Source: Planctomycetia bacterium
GTDB taxonomy: Bacteria > Planctomycetota > UBA1135 > UBA2386
Direction of reading: 5' to 3'
Assembly: GCA_005776475.1 (NCBI GenBank)
Contig: SXPB01000089.1
Location: forward strand, 1 to 33,560
Length of the DNA stretch: 33,560 nt
Of the stretch, positions 16,577 to 24,262 are shown one piece after another; the first letter of the stretch is position 1, and each line of letters opens with the position of its first letter. A model generated the notes under the pieces. It ran no database searches. It was not told the DNA's origin and saw nothing but the letters and a program-made list of their open reading frames with translations. A program made the translations under genes and the position numbers.

Positions 16577-18850
16577 TCACTTCGCGCGGGGGCCCGCGGG
16601 CACGCGCCGCTGCAGGAAGTCGGCGAGCGCGTCGTAGAGGTGCGCGCGGGTGCCGTCGCGTTCGCGGATCGCATGCGTACGGTTCGGATACGCCAACATC
16701 TCGAAGCGTCTGCCGTGCGCGACCAGCGCATCGACGAGGCGTTCGGAGTTCTGGTAGTGCACGTTGTCGTCGCCGGTGCCGTGCACCAGCAGCAGCGCCG
16801 CCTTCAGGTTCGCCGCGAACGTGATCGGCGAACACTGTCGGTAGACCTCCGGGAACTGGCGCGGGTCGCCGCAGTAGCGTTCCTGGTAGATCGTGTCGTA
16901 GAGAGCGATGTCCGTGACCGGGGCGACCGACATGCCGGCCGCGAACAGGTCGGGGTAGCGGAACAGGAGGTTGAGCGTCATTGCGCCGCCGCCCGACCAA
17001 CCCCACACCGCCTGCCGCTTCGCATCCATCCACGCGTGCTTCTGGCGCAGGGCCAGCACGGCAGCGTTCCAATCGGCGGAACTGCGCACGCCGATGCTCT
17101 GGAACAGCGCCTTGCGCCAATCGCGGCCTTTCGGGGCCGGCGTGCCGCGCGCGTCGAGCGACATCACGACGTAGCCGAGTTGGGTGAGCCAACGATGGAA
17201 TAGGTGGTGCTTGAGGTCCCAACGGTCCATCACCGTCTGCGACCACGGTTCGCCGTAGACGTGGAACACGACCGGCCACGACTTCGCGGCGTCGAAGTCC
17301 GGCGGATACATCGCCCAGCCGTCGAGCGTGTCGCCGGCCTCGCCTTCGACCTGGAAGAACTCGTTCTTGCCCTTGTCGATCGTGCCGTAGCGATCGCGCA
17401 GCGCCGCGTTGTCGATGAGCACGCGCACGACTTCTTGCTTGGGCAAGCGCACGAGATCGACCACCGGCGGCGTGTCGAACGACGACGCGGTTCGAATCGC
17501 CAGGCGGCCGTCGGGGCTGGCCGCGTAGTCGCGCCAGCCATGCGCTTCGACGGTGGGCTCAGCGAGCTGGTCGTCGAAGCGTGGTCCCCACTGCATCAAG
17601 TGCTTGGTCGTCGGGATGACGCCGACGGTAGCGAGTACACGGGGCGCGACGGTGTCGACGTGCAGCACTTCGATGAGGTCGTGGCTGTGGGTCCAGGCTT
17701 TCCATCGTGACAGGCCGCCCGTCGCTCGCCACGGGATCGTGCCGAACTGGCGGACGCGAGGTCCTTTGCCGTCATGGAACGCGGTGTCGCTGGTCCACAA
17801 GAAGGAGCCATCGTGCAGCCAGCGAAAGTCGTCGCGAATATCGACGTAGGCCTCGTCGCGTTCCTCGTGCACGACGCTCACCACCCCGGTCACGGCATTG
17901 GCGGCGTAGACGACGAGATGGTTCTGCGCGCGCGGCAGCCACTGCACCATCAGTTCCGTGCTGTCCGGATGCCACTCCATGCGCGGCAGGTAGGTCTCGC
18001 GCGGATCGCCCGGCGTCTGCATCCAGCGCGTCTTGCCGCCGGTCGCCGCGACGACGCCGATGCGACACGAAGAGTTCGTCGTGCCCGCCTTCGGGTACTG
18101 CACCGGCACCACCTTCGCGTAGCGGTCCGACAGGTTGTCGATCATCAAGAACTCGCCGACGCCGGTGCTGTCGAGCTGCCAGTACGCGATCGACGCGCCA
18201 TCGGGGCTCCAGCGAAAGCCGTCGCGGCAGTCGAACTCCTCTTCGTAGACCCAGTCGAACGTGCCGTTGATCGTCGTGCGCGAACCATCGGTGGTCAGTC
18301 GCGTGCGTTTGCCGGTCGCCACCTGCTCGACCCACACGTCGTGGTTGGCCACGTAGGCGACGCGCGTGCCGTCGGGCGACCACTTCGCGAACATCAAGGT
18401 CGAAGTCGGCAGGTCACCGCCGAGGCGCCGCGGCTCGCGTTCGCCGCTGAGGTCGAGCACGTAGAACTCGCCGCGGGTGTTCTGGCGCCATACGCGTTCG
18501 CATTGCGTGAACACGAGCAACTGCTTGCCGTCGGGCGCGAACGTGTAGTCCTCGATCGTCAGCGCGCGGGCGAGCTGGTCGACCCACAGCATCGCCGCCG
18601 ACACCACGATCTCGCGCGTGCCGGACTCCGCTGCGTAGCGCACCAGCTCGAGCACTTCGGTGCCGGCCTTGGCTTCGAGCGTTGCGTAGTGCGTGGCGTC
18701 GAGCCAGCGGGCCGGACCGAAGCGTTCGGCCGCGAACTCGGTGCTCGCGACGCGCGCGGCATCGAGACGACCGGCTTGGGCGACGAGCCCGGCAGTGAGG
18801 AGCAGCAGGGCGAACGGATGAGCGGTGGCGCTTCCCATCGCCCTACGCAT
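16577..18850 (-). CDS. Prolyl oligopeptidase family S9, dipeptidyl-peptidase IV-like
   Basis: 757 residues from ATG 18850, with a signal peptide (HPFALLLLTAGLVAQA). The N-terminal about 480 residues are a DPP-IV beta-propeller (TFAPDGKQLLVFTQ, KWSPDGTRVAYVANHDVW, FDWVYEEEFDCRDGFRWSPD, which includes the EE pair that holds the substrate N-terminus in DPP-IV). The alpha/beta-hydrolase domain has GWSGGGAM (Ser about 619), GTGDDNVH (Asp) and NRTHAI (His about 726). It probably cleaves X-Pro or X-Ala dipeptides from exported or imported peptides, in the periplasm. It is the downstream end of a minus-strand run of genes. Confidence 0.93.
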   Translation of the reverse strand: MRRAMGSATAHPFALLLLTAGLVAQAGRLDAARVASTEFAAERFGPARWLDATHYATLEAKAGTEVLELVRYAAESGTREIVVSAAMLWVDQLARALTIEDYTFAPDGKQLLVFTQCERVWRQNTRGEFYVLDLSGEREPRRLGGDLPTSTLMFAKWSPDGTRVAYVANHDVWVEQVATGKRTRLTTDGSRTTINGTFDWVYEEEFDCRDGFRWSPDGASIAYWQLDSTGVGEFLMIDNLSDRYAKVVPVQYPKAGTTNSSCRIGVVAATGGKTRWMQTPGDPRETYLPRMEWHPDSTELMVQWLPRAQNHLVVYAANAVTGVVSVVHEERDEAYVDIRDDFRWLHDGSFLWTSDTAFHDGKGPRVRQFGTIPWRATGGLSRWKAWTHSHDLIEVLHVDTVAPRVLATVGVIPTTKHLMQWGPRFDDQLAEPTVEAHGWRDYAASPDGRLAIRTASSFDTPPVVDLVRLPKQEVVRVLIDNAALRDRYGTIDKGKNEFFQVEGEAGDTLDGWAMYPPDFDAAKSWPVVFHVYGEPWSQTVMDRWDLKHHLFHRWLTQLGYVVMSLDARGTPAPKGRDWRKALFQSIGVRSSADWNAAVLALRQKHAWMDAKRQAVWGWSGGGAMTLNLLFRYPDLFAAGMSVAPVTDIALYDTIYQERYCGDPRQFPEVYRQCSPITFAANLKAALLLVHGTGDDNVHYQNSERLVDALVAHGRRFEMLAYPNRTHAIRERDGTRAHLYDALADFLQRRVPAGPRAK

Positions 18851-18893
18851 ACCGCGGCGCGTGCGATTGACGAGTGCCAACCAGCAAGTGCGC

Positions 18894-19376
18894 TCAGCGC
18901 GGCCGCAGCCGCCGCGCGATGCATGCACCGACCTCGAGCAGCCGCGCCTGCTCGGCCTCGGTGAAGTCGTACGCCACCGGCTTCGCCACGCCGAGCACGC
19001 CGACGAGCCGGTCGCCGTCGAGCATCGGCGCCGCCAGCGACCCTTCCATCTGCGTCATCTTCGCGCCCGGTCGCACCACACCGCTCTGGTCGGTCTGCAG
19101 GTTGCACACCTGCACCGGCGCGCGCCGTTCGGCCGCGATGCCGGCCATGCCCTTGCCGATCGGAATCACGCTGACCTTGTCGAGCACGGGCGGCGGCAGC
19201 CCACGTTGGGCGGCAATGTGCAGCAGGCCATCGTCGCGCAGCAGATGGATCGTGCCGACGACGGTGTCGAAGTGCTTGGACAGCAGTTCGAGGATCGCCG
19301 GCCAGGCGGGTGGATTGCTGGTGAGGTGCGGTGTCACCGCATCGACGAGGGCATTCGGCTTCGCCATGCGCGGCAT
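18894..19376 (-). CDS. GAF-domain protein
   Basis: About 160 residues, essentially one GAF domain: TVVGTIHLLRDDGLLHIAAQRGLP, then IGKGMAGIAAERRAPVQVCNLQ, then EGSLAAPMLDGDRLVGVLGVAKP, and a final DFTEAEQARLLEVGACIARRL helix. GAF domains bind small ligands or redox signals. A free-standing GAF protein of this type may be an fRMsr-like enzyme or a sensor, but the three Cys of free-methionine-sulfoxide reductase are not clearly present. ATG 19376 and 19367 are both possible starts. Confidence 0.8.
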   Translation of the reverse strand: MPRMAKPNALVDAVTPHLTSNPPAWPAILELLSKHFDTVVGTIHLLRDDGLLHIAAQRGLPPPVLDKVSVIPIGKGMAGIAAERRAPVQVCNLQTDQSGVVRPGAKMTQMEGSLAAPMLDGDRLVGVLGVAKPVAYDFTEAEQARLLEVGACIARRLRPR

Positions 19377-19428
19377 CCTACCGCTGCGCCCCGAATCGCC
19401 ACGCGTGAGCTTGGTCGTCGCTGGCCAA

Positions 19429-19857
19429 TCACCTCGGCTCGGCGAGCAGGCGCGCGATCTCGGCCCCGAGCATCAGTTCGTCGACCGAACCGAAGGTGTG
19501 GTTGCGGAGCCGCCCGGCCCGATCGATCAGCAGCAGCGTGGGCGTTCCCCGCATCTGGAATGCGCGCATGGTCCGCGGCATCGGGTCGTCCTTGTCGTAG
19601 GCATCCACGCCGACGGGCATCGTGATCCGGAACTCGTGCAGGTACGCCGCGAGCGACACCGGACGCATCGCTTCGTGGTGTTCGAACACCGTGTGCAGCC
19701 CGATGACGGTGAGATCCGGGCCGGCGAACTGGTCGTGCAGGCGTTGGGCCAGCGGGGTGCCGTGCAGCACGACGACCTTGCCCCGCAGCGCCGCCAGCGT
19801 GAGGGGCTTGCTGTGGAACCACTCGGAAATGGCGAGTTCGGGCGCGAGTTCGGGCAT
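19429..19857 (-). CDS. Thioredoxin-fold (redoxin/TlpA-like) protein lacking the CxxC motif
   Basis: 142 residues from ATG 19857. The fold signature is clear: LTLAALRGKVVVLH, then LTVIGLHTVFEHHEAM, MPVGVDAYD, and MRGTPTLLLIDRAGRLRNH with the cis-Pro GTPT. In the relatives I remember, VVVLH is followed by a segment with CPGC before the PxAQRLH helix. Here it reads VVVLHGTPLAQRLH, so about a dozen residues with both redox cysteines appear to be missing in frame. The protein has no Cys at all and cannot act as a dithiol oxidoreductase. The TTG and GTG codons upstream are less likely starts. Confidence 0.82.
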   Translation of the reverse strand: MPELAPELAISEWFHSKPLTLAALRGKVVVLHGTPLAQRLHDQFAGPDLTVIGLHTVFEHHEAMRPVSLAAYLHEFRITMPVGVDAYDKDDPMPRTMRAFQMRGTPTLLLIDRAGRLRNHTFGSVDELMLGAEIARLLAEPR

Positions 19858-19896
19858 GCGCACATCAAACCGCAACCCGCCGCGGCCCGGAAGCGT

Positions 19897-20631
19897 CTAC
19901 GGCGCCGTCGCCGTGAAGGCACTGAAGATGCCGAGCTCGGTCTTGCGCACGACGTCGGTGAAGCCAACCGCACGCATCGCCGCCAGGATCGCATCGGGCG
20001 GCACGCACGCGTCGATCGTCTCCCAGTAGTAGCTCATCATCTCGCGCGCATCGTTGCTGCCGGTGAACAGCTTCGTCAACCGCGGCAGGATGTCGCGGAA
20101 GTAGAGGCGCGCGAAGAAGCGGCCGAAGCGCGTGCGCGGCCGCGACACTTCGAGCACCAGCACGCGAGCGCCGGGGCGCAGGACGCGGCGGAACTCGCGG
20201 AAGGCCGATTCCAGTTCGGCGACGTGCCGCAACGCGAACCCCATCGACAAGAAGTCGGCGCTGGCATCGGGCGACGGAATCGCCTCGGCGTGGCCTTCGC
20301 GGAACTCGGCGCCGGGAACGCTTTCGCGCGCCACCGCCAGCATGCCCGCGCTCGGATCGACGCCGACGACGCGCCCCTTGCCTTGCATCACCTCGAGGAT
20401 CGCGCGACTCACCGGTCCGGTTCCGCACGCGAGGTCGATCACGTCCATGCCCGGCCGTAGCCCCGCGCGCTTCAGCATGCGGCGGCGGTAGAGGCCGCCG
20501 GTCCACAAGAAGCCGAAACCGTTGATCCGGTCGTAGTGGGGGGCGCCGCGATCGAACAGCAGCCGCAGGTAGGCGGGCTTGTCGCCGTCGACCTGGTAAC
20601 GGGAAGCGATCGTGGGATGGGGTGCAGTCAT
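19897..20631 (-). CDS. ubiE: UbiE/MenG-like quinone-biosynthesis methyltransferase
   Basis: 244 residues. It contains the UbiE/COQ5 pattern: HYDRINGFGFLWTGGLYRRR near the N-terminus, SAM motif VIDLACGTGPVSR, GVDPSAGMLAVAR, and FALRHVAELESAFREFRRVLRPG with VLEVSRPR. The family C-methylates a benzoquinone or demethylmenaquinone precursor in ubiquinone or menaquinone synthesis. The second signature is less exact than in the classical enzymes, so another small-molecule methyltransferase remains possible. It stands in the minus-strand run with cutC upstream (75 bp) and the thioredoxin-like gene downstream. Confidence 0.78.
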   Translation of the reverse strand: MTAPHPTIASRYQVDGDKPAYLRLLFDRGAPHYDRINGFGFLWTGGLYRRRMLKRAGLRPGMDVIDLACGTGPVSRAILEVMQGKGRVVGVDPSAGMLAVARESVPGAEFREGHAEAIPSPDASADFLSMGFALRHVAELESAFREFRRVLRPGARVLVLEVSRPRTRFGRFFARLYFRDILPRLTKLFTGSNDAREMMSYYWETIDACVPPDAILAAMRAVGFTDVVRKTELGIFSAFTATAP

Positions 20632-20706
20632 CGGCGTGGCGAGACGAAAGCCTAGCTGGCCAGCGGCGCGCCGCAGCGTGTTCTCCTGTTCCCGTCGGTG
20701 GCGTGG

Positions 20707-21489
20707 CTACGGCTGCCCGGTGCGCGGCGCCGTGCGGAGGTTGGCCACGACGGCTGCGACCATCACGCTATCGGTACAGCGCCGCACGTACTCGTCCTTC
20801 GGCAACGTCGCACCCATCGGAACGCCCGGCCGCCGGAACGCCATCGCGCTCGGTTGCCAGACCGTCGCCGACAGGTGCACTTCGCGCACACCCGTCGCTG
20901 CGACCAGCGCGGCGACGTTGTCGGCGCGCACGCCGGCACCGCACATCACCGCGAGCTTCGCCGGCGCGCGGGCGACGCAGGCCGCGATCTGCGCGGCACC
21001 CGCCGGTGCGGTGGCGGCCTGGCCCGAAGTCAGCACGCGCGTCCAGGCGAGTTCGGCCAGCGTGTCGAGCGCCGCGAAGGCATCGACGCACAGGTCGAAG
21101 GCGCGATGGCACGTCAGCGCCACGTGCGGCACGAGGTCGCGCAGGGCCCGCAGGCGGGCGCGATTGAGCGTGCCGTCGTTTCGCAGAAAGCCACTGACGA
21201 GGCCGCGCGCACCGGCCGCGACGCACCGTTCGGCGTCGCGCTGCAGCACCGCGAACTCGCGCTCGTCGTAGAGGAAGTCGCCGGCGCGGGGGCGCAGCAT
21301 CGCGAACACCGGCACCGGCACCGCGGCGCTGACGGCTTCGACGAGGCCGACGCTCGGCGTCAGCCCGCCCAGTTCGAGTCCCTGGCACAATTCGAGGCGG
21401 TGCGCGCCGGCCGCCACGGCGGCCAGGGCTCCGGCGACCGAATCGACGGCGACTTCGACGACGACAGGAACGTTGGCGGCAGCGGGCAC
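20707..21489 (-). CDS. cutC: CutC family protein (copper homeostasis)
   Basis: 260 residues from GTG 21489. The TIM-barrel CutC pattern is plain: VVVEVAVDSVAGALAAVAAG, ADRLELC-type GAHRLELCQGLELGG, LTPSVGLVEAV, VFAMLRPRAGDFLYDE, RAFDLCVDAFAALDTL, TRVLTSGQAATA, VMCGAGVRADNVA and EVHLSA. CutC was named for copper tolerance in E. coli; its biochemical role is unsettled. No in-frame ATG gives a sensible N-terminus, so GTG is preferred. It lies about 6 kb before the bufferin-type operon, which may also concern copper. Confidence 0.92.
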   Translation of the reverse strand: MPAAANVPVVVEVAVDSVAGALAAVAAGAHRLELCQGLELGGLTPSVGLVEAVSAAVPVPVFAMLRPRAGDFLYDEREFAVLQRDAERCVAAGARGLVSGFLRNDGTLNRARLRALRDLVPHVALTCHRAFDLCVDAFAALDTLAELAWTRVLTSGQAATAPAGAAQIAACVARAPAKLAVMCGAGVRADNVAALVAATGVREVHLSATVWQPSAMAFRRPGVPMGATLPKDEYVRRCTDSVMVAAVVANLRTAPRTGQP

Positions 21490-21545
21490 GCACAAATGGT
21501 GCGCCGCTGCGCGCCGAATTGCTCCACCTTTCCGTTCCCGATGCG

Positions 21546-23492
21546 TCACTGCACGGTGACGCGCAGGCCGGCCGACGTCGCGAGCCCTTGCGGACCGCAC
21601 GCGTCGACGCCGACCCACTGGAACCACAGGTCCAGCCCGAACCATGCGCCCTGCAGCGCGAACGGTTGCACTGCGGTCCCGGCGGCGTCGTTCGTGCGCA
21701 TTGGCATCGTGACGAACTGCATCGGGTCGAGCCAGCACTGCAGGCCGCCGAAGTTCATCGGTGCCGCCAACCGGTCGGCGGCCAACACGAAGAAGCCGAG
21801 CGCGCCGGCCGGGCCACGGTGGGCGACCAGGGCGAAGTTCGAGCTGCCGGCGAACGGCGTTCCGGCCGCGCCGAGCCACAGCGGGCCCGCACAACCCGGC
21901 GTCGCCGTGCCGAACGCCGCGAGTCCGTTCGTGCGCAGCGCGAGCCCACGCACCGAAGCGCCGAGCGCGAGGCCGAGGTCGGCGACGTTCGTCGCAAGGC
22001 CGGTGGCGAGATCGATCCGCACCAGGAACGTGCCGACGTTGTCCTGCAGCACCGCGAAGGCGCGGCCGTCGCCGCCGATGTCGAAGCCACTCGCGCTGCC
22101 GACGTCGCGGCCGAGTGCGCCCACCGTGTTGAGCACGCCGTTGTTCGGCGGATTCTGCGTCGCCAGCACGTCGCGCGTGGTGTCGAGGGTGTAGAGCAGC
22201 GTGCTCGTGGCACCGCCGAGCGAATTGGTGTAGGCGGCGGCAGTGACGGCCGGATCGACGCCGGTGCCCGGATCGGTCGCGGCGTAGACGAGGGGCAGGT
22301 CGACGGCGGCCAGCGCCCCGGTGTCGGGGTGCGCGCGCAGGTTCTGGTCGGCATCCGAGACGATCCGGATGCGGTCAACGGTCGGGTTGAAGTCGAAGCC
22401 GAACGAAGTGCCCGCGAGCAGCGTCGCAAAGCCACTGCCGATCGCGGTCGCAGCACCGGTGCCGACGTCGATCGTGTAGAGCCGGCTCGACGAGCCGAGG
22501 CCGTAGAGCTGTCCGGTGGCCGGTCGGAAGTCGATCGCGAGCACGTGTTCGTTCGGCAACAGGCCGCTGATCGTCGCGGTGCCCGGCGCCAGCCACGGCG
22601 TGGCGAGATCGAAGCGCGCGAGGCGCCCGTCGGTCGTCAGCACGATGGCTTCGGCATCGGGTTGTGGCGGGGCGATGGCGAGACCGCGCAGGCGCGACGT
22701 GCCAACGGCCGCGGCGAGCGTTCCCTGCCACGTCGTCGCACCGGTCGCGAGATCGACCGTGAACAGTTGCGTCGGCCCGTTCCCGCTGTGCAACGCGGCC
22801 CAGGCAGCGCCACCGGGAACGATGTCGAAGCCGGCGAGCGTGGTGACGTCGCGGCCGAGCGCGCCGACCGTGTTGAGCACGCCGTTGTTGGGCGGCACCT
22901 GCGTCACCAGCACGTTGCGGGCCGCGTCGATGCCGTACAACGTCGTCGACGTCGCACCGGCAACGCTGTTCGTGTAGCCGCTGCCGGCAAGCATCGCCGT
23001 CTGTCCGGCGCCCGGATCCTGCGCCGCGTAGGCGATCGGCAGATCGGTCGCGACGACGACGCCGGTGTCGGGATGCAGGCGCAGGTTCTGGCCGGCGTCG
23101 CTGACGACGCGGATGCGATCGACGGTGGGATTGAAGTCGAAGCCGAACTCGGTGCCGGCGAGGGCCGGGGTGAACGGCGCGCCGACGGCGGTGGCGGTGC
23201 CGTTCCACGGATCGACGGTGTAGAGGCGACTCTGGTCGGACAGCGCGTAGAGGCGGCCGTTCGCTGGGCGGAAGTCGATCGCGAGCAGGTTCTCACCCGA
23301 CGCGAGGCCGGTGATCAGCATGGCTGGGCCGGCGAGCACGGGCGTGCCGGCGCGCAGCGGCAGCAGGCGATTGTCGGCGGTGAGGCCGAGCAGCGTTTGC
23401 GCGGCGGCCGGTGCGGCGAGCAACGGCAGGAGCGTGGCGGCGAACCAGGAACGGAGGGCGAGAGCGGGGAGCGGCATGGAGTTTCTTTGCAT
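21546..23492 (-). CDS. Secreted protein with two DUF4394 propeller repeats and C-terminal module
   Basis: 648 residues from ATG 23492, with GGAG 8 bases upstream as a good ribosome binding site. A signal peptide (SWFAATLLPLLAAPAAAQ) precedes two tandem copies of a DUF4394 domain. Each has LLAIDFRPANGRLYAL-type, GTEFGFDFNPTVDRIRVVSD-type, YTNSVAGATSTTLYGID-type and NTVGALGRDV-type segments (copy 1 about residues 30-280, copy 2 about 290-510). The last about 130 residues (TPGCAGPLWLG...GLQCWLDP...GVDACGPQGLATS) resemble the C-terminal module of the Kelch protein at 14105-15442. Function is unknown; it is probably extracytoplasmic. It is divergent from the sigma factor gene. Confidence 0.88.
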   Translation of the reverse strand: MQRNSMPLPALALRSWFAATLLPLLAAPAAAQTLLGLTADNRLLPLRAGTPVLAGPAMLITGLASGENLLAIDFRPANGRLYALSDQSRLYTVDPWNGTATAVGAPFTPALAGTEFGFDFNPTVDRIRVVSDAGQNLRLHPDTGVVVATDLPIAYAAQDPGAGQTAMLAGSGYTNSVAGATSTTLYGIDAARNVLVTQVPPNNGVLNTVGALGRDVTTLAGFDIVPGGAAWAALHSGNGPTQLFTVDLATGATTWQGTLAAAVGTSRLRGLAIAPPQPDAEAIVLTTDGRLARFDLATPWLAPGTATISGLLPNEHVLAIDFRPATGQLYGLGSSSRLYTIDVGTGAATAIGSGFATLLAGTSFGFDFNPTVDRIRIVSDADQNLRAHPDTGALAAVDLPLVYAATDPGTGVDPAVTAAAYTNSLGGATSTLLYTLDTTRDVLATQNPPNNGVLNTVGALGRDVGSASGFDIGGDGRAFAVLQDNVGTFLVRIDLATGLATNVADLGLALGASVRGLALRTNGLAAFGTATPGCAGPLWLGAAGTPFAGSSNFALVAHRGPAGALGFFVLAADRLAAPMNFGGLQCWLDPMQFVTMPMRTNDAAGTAVQPFALQGAWFGLDLWFQWVGVDACGPQGLATSAGLRVTVQ

Positions 23493-23515
23493 GGGGATCT
23501 CCGTGAGGTGCGCTG

Positions 23516-23549
23516 ATCGCCGATCGTGTCGGCGATTCGCGAAATCGCC
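23516..23549. promoter_or_regulatory. Triple-box inverted repeat between the DUF4394 and ECF sigma genes
   Basis: ATCGCCGA (23516-23523) pairs perfectly with TCGGCGAT (23529-23536). GGCGATT (23531-23537) pairs perfectly with AATCGCC (23543-23549). Both loops are 5 nt. The middle box is shared, so only one stem can form at a time. In DNA these are three ATCGCC/GGCGAT half-sites about 14-15 bp apart, typical of an operator, in a divergent promoter region. Confidence 0.5.
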
Positions 23550-23644
23550 ATGCGTTCGTCGCGATGCCATCGGCTGCGAGAAATCGGCCCGGCTTGCCGA
23601 CATCATTGCCGCCGCCCCTACCTTCCTACGGAGACCGCCTCGCC

Positions 23645-24262
23645 ATGGACTCGCGTCAAAGCAAGCGACTCGCCGCCGATGCTGCGGCCGGGGACCAGCA
23701 GGCCCTCGGCCAGCTGTTCGCTCGTTGCCTGCCGCGACTGCGGCGGCTGCTCGCGTTGAAGGGCGGTTCGGCGCTGCGCACGGTCGAGCTCGACGACCTG
23801 GTGCAGGAAGCATGGCTCGAAGCCGTGCGGCAGTTCCCCGACTACGTCTACCAGGGGCCCGATTCGTTCTTTCGCTGGCTCGCGACGGTTGCCCTGCATC
23901 GGCTCGCGAACCTGCAGCGCATGGCGGCGGCGCAGAAGCGCGATCGTCGGCTCGAACGGCCGTTGCAAGGCGAAGGCAGCACGTTGGTGCCCGGCGGCGT
24001 CACGCCCGTGGCGGTGGGGCCTGGTCCGGGCACGGTCAGCGTCGGGGCCGAGGCCCAGGCGCGGCTCGATACGGCGCTGGCTACGTTGTCCGCGGACGAT
24101 CGCGAAGTGATCACGTTGGCGCGCGTGCAGGGCCTGCCGCTGCAGGAGATCGCCGAACGCGTCGGCCGCACCAAAAATGCGGTGGCACTGTTGCTGAGTC
24201 GCGCACTGCGCAAGTTGAAGGCCGCGATGGGCGAACCCGAAGGACCCGAAGGAACTGCATGA
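23645..24262 (+). CDS. ECF-family RNA polymerase sigma factor
   Basis: 205 residues from ATG 23645 (GGAG 12 bases upstream). Region 2: LGQLFARCLPRLRRLLA, then ELDDLVQEAWLEAVRQFPDY and SFFRWLATVALHRLAN. Region 4: LDTALATLSADDREVITLARVQGLPLQEIAERVGRTKNAVALLLSRALRKL. A Gly/Val-rich linker of about 45 residues joins them, longer than usual. No anti-sigma gene is present; instead the stop overlaps the start of a Ser/Thr kinase gene (ATGA, 24259-24262), an arrangement common in Planctomycetota and suggesting control by phosphorylation. It is the nearest sigma factor to the bufferin-type promoter candidate. Confidence 0.92.
   Translation: MDSRQSKRLAADAAAGDQQALGQLFARCLPRLRRLLALKGGSALRTVELDDLVQEAWLEAVRQFPDYVYQGPDSFFRWLATVALHRLANLQRMAAAQKRDRRLERPLQGEGSTLVPGGVTPVAVGPGPGTVSVGAEAQARLDTALATLSADDREVITLARVQGLPLQEIAERVGRTKNAVALLLSRALRKLKAAMGEPEGPEGTA

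Noticed and set aside
23311..24258. N-terminal extension of the kinase frame
   Set aside because: It lies under the sigma factor gene, and the ATGA overlap at 24259 is the natural start.
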